A stretch of 64,000 nucleotides of DNA from Notospermus geniculatus (taxonomy: Eukaryota; Nemertea; Pilidiophora; Heteronemertea; Lineidae): assembly GCA_002633025.1 (NCBI GenBank), contig NMRB01002322.1, positions 48,447 to 112,446 on the forward strand, given 5' to 3'. Shown here piece after piece: positions 46,477 through 56,325 of this stretch; positions within the stretch are counted from its first letter, which is position 1; every line of letters starts with the position of its first letter. Below the pieces are notes generated by a model that did no database searches, had not been told where the DNA came from, and was given only the letters and a program-made list of their open reading frames with translations. The translations under genes and the position numbers were made by a program.

Positions 46477-48160
46477 TGTTTGTCAATTCGGCATTTTTGT
46501 CCAACGGTCAAAACACGTGGCAGCTGTCAGTATGGTTAATGTTCCACTCATGCTTACTTATCCAAGGTCCTATGGTGTCAATATTTCTTATTATTAAATG
46601 TCTGGCTCATTGCAATATCACGAGATACTTATACCGTACCCGGTATCTCAAATTATTTAAATTACAGGCACAGGCCTAAAAAGTGATGATAATTTTAACT
46701 GGCTGGCGGCTTTGCAAAAATTTCTGTCCGTGTGTGTTGTGGATTATGTAATGATCTCAAAGGTTTGGAGATCAAGTTTAATTAAAGCCAAACAATATTC
46801 CTCTGCAATGGAGCATTCATGGTCTCAAAATACATGTAGATCTGTAGAATTTTTTAATACCACCGATGAACAAACTAGAAAAACGTGAGCCATTGAGGTC
46901 AACTCGTCGTTCCAGAGTCTGATGTTTGCTTGATGGCCGAGGGCATTCAGTTGGCAATTGGACTTGAAACGGACGTGCATATTTCTTTGTAAAGGAAAAC
47001 CTAAAAGCTACTGCTTATCAGGTGGATTGCTCAAGTGCAATTTGAGTCAAATATGGTTACTCATTGCAAGCGGGAAGTGGCAATTAGCAAGAAGACAGTT
47101 GTTTTCTTGACAGCGAAAAGCTGTTTCTTTTGACCAATCGGCAGCAGAGCCTGAATTATCCGACAATGCATTATGTCAACCATGCTGATTGGATCGGAAG
47201 TAACCCATCGAAAAAGTTCGTCCAGATGTCATAGTTTTATCTAAGTTCCTTGATCCTTTTAGGGCCACATGCTATCAGTTTAGCAGACGCCACGACCCTG
47301 TTATGGCCTAGTTTCAAAGGGGACATAATGCTTGAGAAAATACGAACGACCATTTACCCTCCAACTGCCGACAGACATGAGAGACATTTTGAATTCAAGC
47401 CTGGGTGAATTGATCGGTAACACTTTGCAAGCGTTTACAATGCGACACTTTTTGTCGGAATCACCACACTTCAAAAAGTATTGTTGTAGCACAAAAAGAT
47501 CACAGACTACAAGAAGAGTGTTCCGTGCGACGCTTTCGGTGCCAATAAAGCACTTCTGTTGTCTGTTTGTCCTCACTGTGCCTCCTGTACACTTGGGATG
47601 TTGAATGATGAAACTTCCCAGTAGCCTACACTGCATAACGCCGTACATTTTCGAACCTTATCATTTAATGTATATATAAAAGATTCAGCACTAATGGGAT
47701 ACTTAATGGCCACTAGATATGTTGGTCAACTTAAACCTCATATCGTTGACAAAATTAAGCTTTCAAACTCCATCAGGAATCACCTTCAGTTCAGCCGATC
47801 GATCTGAAGTGATCATGAGCTTGGCGGGAGACATGAATTCTGTTCATGGGTCTCGCTCCTTGGTCCCGGGGTAAAAACATCTGATACCCCTCGATATATG
47901 ATGTCTCCAACAATATATTTACGGATTGAGCGGCACCATTCAAGTAGACTTAGAAGAGACCAAGAGCCTTAATCCTGTGATAAACAATACAGGGGGACAT
48001 TAACAAGACGGAGACATTAGTTTCTATCATCAGACCGGTTGTGGTCAGATCATCAAGAATCCTATTCCAGATCAGGGACAAATTGTGTGCATGGCGTCTC
48101 CTGTCTTTAGTTCAGCGACGGCTTGAGCTCCATGTATGAGGCGGAATGACGATTTATTTG
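46477..48160. other. Stretch without a supported gene
   Basis: No ORF with recognisable homology and no clear inverted repeat noted. Short ORFs at 47301-47648 on both strands look random. Confidence 0.5.
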
Positions 48161-48169
48161 TTCCTAAGA

Positions 48170-48260
48170 ATCGGATTGTAAAGTTCCAGCCTGAAGAAGA
48201 CCCCGGTTGGGGTCGAAAATTCGCAAACACTCTGGAAATTGCCTTTTTATTTATCATTTA
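48170..48260 (+). repeat. Dispersed hairpin repeat, third copy
   Basis: GTAAAGTTCCAGCCTGAAGA followed by AGACCCCGGTTGGGGTCGAA. Matches 13105-13190 and 14226-14290 in opposite orientation, including the following TCTGGAAATTG. Confidence 0.7.
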
Positions 48261-48499
48261 CATGTAACGGGAAGGTCGATTGAGTGGATGAAAACGCTAA
48301 TGTGTTGTTACAGACAACTTTTCAGCGACGTGGTTGGGCTCTTCGTATGTTGTGTACAAAATGGCGGTGTTTCATTCCTTGTCCGTAATATAAGTGCTGT
48401 CAGTAAGGGTCCCTTTGGGACCCTTCTGCTTCAACGATACATATTCCTGTGCGTTAATCACGCATGTGCTCTTGAATAAAAGTAAAGGCAGAGTTCTTT

Positions 48500-48720
48500 C
48501 AGGGCTTAAGATAAGAGGAGTATTTGCTTAAAATACTCCTTGAAATCTCAAAATACTCCTCCATTCTGGAACTGAAAGGGTGAAATACTCCTTTAGATTT
48601 ATCAGTTTGCAATACTTTATTAATGGAATACCGTACTCCTTTGAACAGTGAAAATACTCTTTCCTCTGATAGAAGAGCATGATACTCTTTGCCCCCAAAA
48701 TTATCTAAGGGCATCTATAT
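48500..48720. repeat. Low-order repeat of AAAATACTCCT
   Basis: Irregularly spaced AATACTC(C/T)T motifs. Non-coding; no array structure beyond this. Confidence 0.5.
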
Positions 48721-49624
48721 ATTAATCTATATATTATTACTGAGTCGGCGATTTGCGTAATTTCACACATCTCCTCTGAAGCCACCGTACGGATTGCCGT
48801 GATGTGATTTATCACATGCTTCGGGTTTGTCCGAAGACATTCCACCCACTTTTATTTGCATCACATTTTATTCCACTTTTATTCCGTTGCTATCAGGATA
48901 CCGACCGCCAGCCTGCGCCATCTATCGTTAATTAGACACACCACAGGAGTGAAAGACGTTTCATAACATGGTGCATGTGCACGTTTTACAATGCATTGAA
49001 GCACAGGATGTATTGTCTTCGAGGCTGTGGGCTACAATAGGCCTAAATACACTACTGTGGTAGAGTCGGCATTGTTTTTGGCCACCGATAGGGCCCGGGC
49101 GATAGGGCCATCATCATGTTAAATCATTCCTCAGAATTGATGACGCGATGATAGCCTGCATTGTGATTTATTCTGGCCCTTTCACACAGGGGTTGCCTAT
49201 TCCACGACAATCAATAGGCCTACATCCCAAGGACAAACATTTCATGGGCATATTCCTCCAAAATCCTGTTTTCTCTCACGGCAAACTTGCGCTCTCGAGA
49301 GCCCGGTCGTAGGCCTACCACAACATATTCGCGTCAAAGTAATCCACACTCAGACACAACGTCAAATCGGGGACCGCACACATAGGCCTACATTTAGATC
49401 TACACCGTTACCTTCAAAGAGATCTTATCAGGGTCGGATCCAGGGGGCCGTGTGGGGCGTAGGCGTGCGCCCCCCCCCCCCATTTTTTGGCAGAGTAAGG
49501 TTTTTCTAGCAAGAAAAATTAAATCACATAAAAAGTTGAGTACTACTTTGCTCTCATGCAGATGCCAGGAAAATGCATCTAAAACCACTTATTTAAATTG
49601 TCATATTTTTCTGGGGGTGAGCTT

Positions 49625-49637
49625 NNNNNNNNNNNNN
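49625..49637. other. Assembly gap, 13 N
   Basis: Thirteen undetermined bases. Single N bases also occur at 13241 and 15768. Confidence 1.
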
Positions 49638-49659
49638 TACAATAAAAATAAAACATATA

Positions 49660-49994
49660 TATTACATCCTAAAAAGATGCGTCTTGAGCATCCTCTGAAA
49701 TGATGGCAGACTCCTTGCTTCTTGGATATCAGTGGGGAGCGCATTCCACAAGACTGCTGCAGAATGAGAAAAACTGCGCTCACCATATCTTGTCCATAGA
49801 GAACATCCTCCCAGAACATGGGTTTTCATTGCACTCCTGTGCTCAAGTACACCCACGTGGTTATGTTGAGGATCATATTTTGATAACCATGAATTCACAA
49901 TGAGCATAATATTTGAAAAGCTTGCAATATTGAATGGGCTTTCAGGTCTTCTTTGAGTCAATATAGAGTTTTCGCAAAGCCCCCGAAACGCCAA
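49660..49994 (-). mobile_element. LINE (non-LTR retrotransposon) 3' end remnant
   Basis: Minus-strand reading contains RYGERSFSHSAAVLWNALPT, then DIQEARSLPSFQRMLKTHLF, the C-terminal signature of CR1/Jockey-type ORF2 proteins. It ends near the 13-base N gap. 5' truncated. Confidence 0.75.
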
Positions 49995-50090
49995 CGCGAA
50001 CGTCTATCCTTTTGTTCGGTGCTCTCTTCGTGGCATCGAACAATGGGTTTGACATTCGCGTTTTGGGGGCTTTGCGAAAACTCCCTAATA
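49961..50090. mobile_element. Hairpin MITE
   Basis: GTTTTCGCAAAGCCCCCGAA and inverted GTTTTCGCAAAGCCCCCAAA with further pairing (GCGAA / TTCGC). ~130 bp. Confidence 0.75.
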
Positions 50091-50204
50091 TCATGGTCAT
50101 CTACATGTAACTGACCACGTCGTTTCTAATCGCCGATGACCTGTGGCCCATGGCCTTTAGGTACACAGGAGGTTAGAACTGAGAAAAAAATTTAAAAAAT
50201 TAAA

Positions 50205-50480
50205 TCGGTACATTTTGTCCTAGGTACCTTTTGTCTGGGTACCATCTGTCCTAGGTACATTTTGTCCTAGGTACATTTTGTCCAGGTACATTTTGTCTGG
50301 GTACATTTTGTCCTAGGTACCTTTTGCCCCAGGTACCTTTTGTCCGGGTACCATTTGTCCTAGGTACCTTTTGTCCTCGGTACATTTCGTCCTAGGTACA
50401 TTTTGTCTGGGTACCTTTTGTCCAGTACCAATTGTCCGGGTACGTTTTGTCCGGGTACGTTTTGTCCTAGAACCATTTTG
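50205..50480. repeat. ~15-bp minisatellite, GGTACNTTTTGTCCTA
   Basis: About 17 imperfect units of GGTAC(A/C)(T)TTTGTC(CTA/TG). No coding role seen. Confidence 0.9.
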
Positions 50481-50834
50481 AATGGATTTAATGAAAAATT
50501 GAGGCATCCTGACTATAATTACAAGAGCTCTATCTGTTGGAACTTTATTTTAATCTGTCAGCATCCTGGTTTTGTGACCAAGGATAGGAACTACAGCTTT
50601 CTCAGGAGGTATTTTAACACTTATTGGGCCTATTTTTTTACCGATAGTTGTGTTGGGAATCTTGAGAATCTCGGAAAATGAATGCGCAATGCATTTCTAT
50701 TAGCAGCAACAGTCAGAAATAGGTGCGCGCGCGGGACGCGAAACATAGAATTAATTACGCACGGCCTAAAGCCCTGTATCTTTTTTTGGTTTCGGGGCCG
50801 GCAAAGTTGCTGAAATATGTCTTCAAACATGTCA

Positions 50835-51226
50835 AATGCTGTGTTCACACTAGGGTTTACATACATATCAAATCGAATTCGCGACAAAGGCCTATTCCGA
50901 TATAACGCGTTCCCACACTCAATTCGAAATAGATCACTCTAACATGTTTAATACCGATAACCAAACTGGTATTTGAATTGGTTTTTGATTCGCATTAGCC
51001 AAATCGAAATAGTTAGGGCCTATGTACTGCACAGTATGCATTCAACATGTTCAATGTAGGCCTAATGTCATGACGTAGTTTATTTCGGGTTGAGTGTGAC
51101 GCGTTTTGTTTCGAATCGAAATCGGTTTACTTGTAGTGTGACCTGACCCAGCGTAACCAAATTGATTTCCATATTTCGATTTACGGAAACCGATTTCGAT
51201 TCGCAATAGGTGTGAACGCAGCATGG
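50835..51226. mobile_element. MITE with ATGCTG(T/C)GTTCACAC ends
   Basis: Left AATGCTGTGTTCACACTAGG; right inverted CATGCTGCGTTCACACCTAT. Internal repeats around AATCGAAAT and TTCGATT. Confidence 0.6.
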
Positions 51227-51289
51227 CATTAGTGAATTTGATCTGACATGACAGAAAGAAGTTTTAGGAATTACTTGATGTCTCAAGCA

Positions 51290-52226
51290 TCAAGATGCCA
51301 AAGGGCTGGGCAGAAATGAAGGGTTGTTACAAGTTCGGCATAACTCTGAAACTACTGCTTCGATCTGCCTGAAACTTGCACAGATGATGCTTTGTACTGA
51401 AAGATGAAAAACTATGATGACACAAAAACAATTGCATTCCTCTTTACTAATTAAATTAGGGAGACAATGCCAGATTTTGGAGGCCTAGAAAGGCGAGAAA
51501 TAGTCATTATTTCACCGCAGAATTTTACATGGGCCTGTGTCATGTTAAATGCTAACAAGTTTGTGTGATATCTGCTAATTATTTTCATTATTTTCTACAA
51601 GAAAATGGTATTTTACATTTTTGGTTCACATGCCCAACACTGCAAGTTGAGCAACGTTTTACAAAGCCATTCAACCAGTCAGAAACTGACCACAGGCCTG
51701 GGAATTGGTGATGTCACCCAAAATGAACCATTGTGAATGCACACTTCAATTCCAACCCAACGGTAATTCATGTGAAATCAAGTTTGACTGAGTCATTCTT
51801 GGTGAATTGTGAGTGGTTCCCAGGCCTGTGGTCAGTTTTCACATTGGTTAGAATGGCTTTGTAAAAGCATGCTGAACTTGCAGAGGTAAGGCATTTCAAC
51901 CAAAAATCTAAAAATCATTTTTTTTGTGGAAATCAATTAAAACAATTAGCTCTATCACACAACCTTGTTAGCATTTTACGTGACATAGGCCCAGGTGAAA
52001 TTCTGCGGTGAAATAATGACTATTCCTTGTCTTTCTAGGCCTCTGAAATCTGGCATTGTTTCCCTAATTAGTAAAGAACAATGCAATTGTTTTTGTGTCA
52101 TCATAGTTGTTAATCATTCAGTACAAAGCATCATCTGTGCAAGTTTCAAGCAAATCGAAACAGTAGTTTCAGAGTTATGCCGAACTTGTAACAACCCTTC
52201 ATTTCTGCCCAGCCCCTTTGACCCGA
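51290..52226. mobile_element. 0.94-kb palindromic foldback element
   Basis: Arms of ~430 bp pair with few mismatches: GGGCTGGGCAGAAATGAAGG on the left and its complement near 52200, then CAAGTTCGGCATAACTCTGA and onward to GACCACAGGCCTGGGAA near the centre. Non-coding. Confidence 0.8.
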
Positions 52227-52451
52227 AAAAGCCAAAATAATCCTCAATTTCTTTAATTTTCTTCAAAACTGTGCAGGTTTACACCATTGCAACAATATTC
52301 TCAGACATTCTCTGACGCCAACTTAAATGTTGCTGACGCTTGTTGTATGTTGACGCTAAAATATGTTGCTGACGCTGTTTAGTAGGACCGGGCTGCGTGA
52401 GTTTCCGAGATCACTGATCTTTACATATTATTGTTTTTCTGTGGACTAGGC

Positions 52452-53308
52452 ACAGTGGCACGTCAATAAGCCTTATTTTACATTTGCTCCCACAAGCTCG
52501 CCCCTATGACCGAGCGAAGCGAGGAAGTGATGACACAAACCGCTGGTAAACTTGAACTCGCCCAAGTCAATCGTCTCTCAAGAAGTTGTTATAAGCGCAA
52601 ATTAAAAACCGTTACCTGATTTGTAATCCACAGAAGTTCCTTTTTCATGATATCCAGAAGAATTCACAAAAAAGTTGAGATAAAAAGGCACTTTGTTGCA
52701 GAAATGCGGAAGAATATTTGTTGGTATAGATCCTGGCACACCATATCCAGCACTGACGATTTCAAGCAATCTTGATTGGATGATTATACGAAAAAATTAC
52801 AGTTCGCAAACATCCTGGTTTGTAAAATATTATTTTCTGTAGTTGATCGCTCCAATGTCAAGAAATAAACGTAAATTCAAAATAAAATAACCATGTAACT
52901 TCATTTTGAAATAAAACTGTTCTTTAATATAATTAAACAAAAGCGCATTCAATGTTTCTCTTCGGTTCAAATTTATAGCTCATCCAATCAAGATTGCTTG
53001 AAATCATCAGTGCTGGATATGGTGTGCCAGGATCTATACCAACAAATATTCTTCCGCATTTCTACAACAAAGTGCCTTTTTATCTCAACTTTTTTGTGAA
53101 TTCTTCTGGATTCATGAAAAAGGAACTTCTGTGGATTACAAATCAGGTAACGGTTTTTAATTTGCGCTTATAACAACTTCTTGAGAGACGATTGACTTGG
53201 GCGAGTTCAAGTTTGCCAGCGGTTTGTGTCATCACTTCCTCGGTTCGCTCGGTCATAGGGGCGAGCTTGTGGGAGCAAATGTAATAAGGCTTATTGACGT
53301 GCCACTGT
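52452..53308. mobile_element. 857-bp foldback element with perfect 9-bp target duplication
   Basis: Ends ACAGTGGCACGTCAATAAGC inverted at both sides, flanked by GGACTAGGC at 52443-52451 and 53309-53317. Arms ~335 bp, loop ~190 bp. The 9-bp duplication fits Mutator-like elements. Same terminal family as 32094-32221. Confidence 0.85.
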
Positions 53309-53317
53309 GGACTAGGC

Positions 53318-53960
53318 TACTTACGGTACTAACATGACTAAAAAGAGGATATTCGTGTAAATGTGTTGTTTTGTGTCGAACTGGACTGTTACCGTCTGCA
53401 CCTGAACTTTATAGCACCGTATAAACGTTCTTTCAACCTGAGGAGCCCAAAGCCAGTCATGGCTACCGCGGCTCGCAAAATGATCATGATGATGATGATC
53501 AGACCATGTATCTATTTTCGGACAGGAAATAAATTTCGGACAGCACTGCAGTGCACTGCATCTGCAGTTCCGATTGTCGGACAACCTCCATACCGTATAG
53601 GCCTAGGCCTATATACTTTCTCCAATAATTTACGCTTTGTTCGACCAACTAAAAACACTTACACGATCACGTACAGAACTGCGTCAGTAGGACGCCTCGC
53701 ATCATGAACAACATGATAAAAGACAGCTGATGATTGTCATGCAGGATGTGGAATGTGTGGCGTGTCGCGTTTTGTTTGTTTTGTTTTGTTTCACAGGCGG
53801 CCGCGTTGGATCCGTATCCCACTCCCCCGCTTTGCCCTTCCTCCAGCCTCTAGTACCACCCCCACGCCCAGGCGGCAGCACTGTACGGTGTCGCTCGTCG
53901 TCGTCTCTTATGAAAATCATGAAATTTTACATGAACTCCATGCGAAAGACATACCAATAC
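53318..53960. other. Stretch without a supported gene
   Basis: Short overlapping ORFs on both strands show no recognisable homology. Includes an ATGATG microsatellite near 53485. Confidence 0.5.
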
Positions 53961-53969
53961 AGCGCAGCT

Positions 53970-55410
53970 CAAAAGAGACCTCAGGTATTAATAACTAGAC
54001 CTGTGCAAAGCTAACATGTTGTTTATTGCTAACGGAAGAGTTGGAAATGACAAAAGAGTAGGTTCAGTCACATGTAAGAAAAGTGTAGATGACGTGGTAA
54101 TATGTGATCCAAATTCTTTATGCAGTATGGGTTCCTTTGATGTTGATACTTTCAACCCTTTATTATCAGATGTTCATTCACCTGTAATCTTTAATTTGTG
54201 TAAGTCCACCAAATCTGGTCGGGCTGATGTCCAGGAAAATGAAGATCATCATACGATGAAACCAATTACTGGTGATATCAATTCTTCTCGTCCCACTTGG
54301 AAAGCTGAGAAAAGCAATGATTTCATAAGCGTCGTGCGAAAAAACCTGAATATTGTTACCAAGGCGTTCAATGAACAACAAGATGTGAACCTAATGGCAG
54401 AAGCAATCAGCGAAGTTTTCATAAAGGCCTCTGAAGAGTCATCTCAAATGAGGAGGTCCAATGTGTCAGGTAAAATGAATGAGTCTAGAAACACATGTAG
54501 ATCTAGGAACAGGAGTTGGTTTGATAGAGACTGCGCAGAAGCTAAGAAACGATTTGAAACTAGTCATAACTTGTACAGAAGAAATAAAACCAATGAGAGG
54601 TTTGCAGAAATGAAATGGAGAAGTAAAGAATACAAACGACAACTTAACAGGAGTCACAACAAATACAAGAAAGACCTGGGAAAAAAGTTAAAAAAATCTT
54701 AGGAGTTCTAATCCTAAAGATTTCTGGAAACTGCTGACCCCCCCCCCCAAAAAAAAAATCACATGTTAATTGTGAAGTAAGCATCGAGTTGTTCAAGAAA
54801 CACTTTGCTAAACTAAATACTGCTCCTGATGATCATTATCTTCCTGATTCTGATCAAAACCTGACACAGCACTTTAGTGAAAATGGGAACGCTAGCTTGA
54901 ATGATCCAATAACTGAGAAAGAAATAGCTAAAGCTATCAAAGCCTTGAAAAATGGGAAGGCCTTTGGTTGTGACAAGATCTTGAACGAACATTTAAAAAC
55001 CTCCACGGACACCATGACGCCATACTTTCTTCAGCTTTTCAACGCAGTCCTCCTGACTGGAGAAATCCCCAAATCTTGGTCATATGGGACGATCAAGCCG
55101 ATATACAAAAATAAGGGTGATAACAAAAACCCTGACAATTACAGGGGCATTACAATCTTAAGCTGCCTTGGGAAAGTTTTCACGTCCATTATCAATGATA
55201 GGCTGAATGCCTTTGCTTCTGACGTTAACCTGATTGGGAAAGAGCAAGCAGGTTTCAGATCAGGTTTTTGTACTGTAGACCATATGATTACCATGAAGTT
55301 TTTGCTTGATATATACCTCTCAAAAGGATTAAAAATTTTCTGTGCCTTCATTGATTATCGGAAGGCCTTTGACACTGTGTGGAGAGCTGGGGGGGGGGGG
55401 GGAGGCTGAA
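53970..55410 (+). mobile_element. LINE ORF2 remnant (endonuclease end + reverse transcriptase start)
   Basis: 54016-54702 contains the end of an APE-type endonuclease (LLSDVHSPVIFN; S-D-x-H-x-P-like) and a basic linker (SWFDRDCAEAKKRFETSHNL). A frame break and a poly-C/poly-A tract (54738-54757) follow. 54789-55380 is the reverse transcriptase start (NPDNYRGITILSCLGKVFTS, IGKEQAGFR, CAFIDYRKAFDTVW), before the catalytic YxDD. It ends in a 13-base poly-G run. It is dead; 5' and 3' parts are missing. Confidence 0.85.
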
Positions 55411-55495
55411 TACCTTTGCTTCTGACGTTAACCTGATTGGGAAAGAGCAAGCAGGTTTCAGATCAGGTTATTGTACTGTAGACCATATGATTACC
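55404..55495 (+). repeat. Direct repeat of a LINE segment next to the RAG1L side
   Basis: Repeats 55201-55292 (AGGCTGAATGCCTTTGCTTC onward) with a few changes. LINE homology then stops abruptly after ATGATTACC at 55495 and unrelated DNA begins with CACACCGAAACC. Confidence 0.75.
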
Positions 55496-55639
55496 CACAC
55501 CGAAACCTGTAGTGTAAATAAAACCCGCCCTGGGCGCCGCCATAATTAGATGCGTCGCGCTTGTCACGTGACCCACGCTCAACCCTGCGTGGAGACTACC
55601 ACCCCTCATTTACAGACCTCCCAGCGGGTCTCTTTACCC

Positions 55640-56325
55640 GTAACGCATGCGCAGTTACAATCAGGAAGTGTGCGGTCGACGGAGCTTTGTCTGGCTGTTT
55701 ATTTCATAAAAATCGGCCTAGAAATGCGATTTTTGTGAATTTTTTTGCGTTTTTCACGTGAAAATCAGGGCGGAAGGCATCCGTGGTACCCCTAGAAGAT
55801 TTATCAGGTAACTTTTTTCGGTTTATGTTAAGCAAAATGATTCAAACGCAGATTGAAAGTTGAGATTCCATGCTTCCCGTTGATGTAAAACACTTCATGG
55901 TTGCCTTCAGGACAAATTGTTTAACAATTCTTGATTCTGCCAGTCGGGTAGCATGAAATAGGTCTGGTTGGAATGAAAAATTGATTCAAGTGGGTTTAAG
56001 ATGATATTTCTTGGCAAATATTGCAGATTTATCGCATTTTGTGAATGACCTTGACCTTCTACCACGCTGTATTGATTTTTCCTGAGGAACGAAAGGATTT
56101 TGGGCAGTTTTTGATCAGCTGATTGTATGTCAACATCATATTGTGTCCTCAGATATATGATGAGTTCATTCATGTTGTCACCCCTGGAGCTGTGTTGATC
56201 ATTGCTGTCCTCAAATATGCTCATATCCACATTTATGTCTGTGGTTAAATAATATGGGACTTCTGTTATCCCTCAGGCTTCCATCAGAAATACAATTTTA
56301 ATCCAATTCTTTTCTATTTTCAGAA
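55640..56325 (+). promoter_or_regulatory. RAG1L 5' region with probable 5'-UTR intron
   Basis: TTTATCAG|GTAACTTTTTT at 55807 and TTCTATTTTCAG just before the RAG1L start (ends ~56322) make a plausible 5'-UTR intron. An NRF1-like CGCATGCGCAG lies near 55644 and an E-box CACGTG near 55566. All inferred from motifs. Confidence 0.35.

Noticed and set aside
48170-48260. Hammerhead ribozyme
   Set aside because: Core differs (CUGAAGA rather than CUGAUGA) and flanking stems were not found; kept only as a finding to test.
55907-56230. 107-residue minus-strand ORF upstream of RAG1L
   Set aside because: Lies in the putative 5'-UTR intron, no recognisable domain, no supporting signals.
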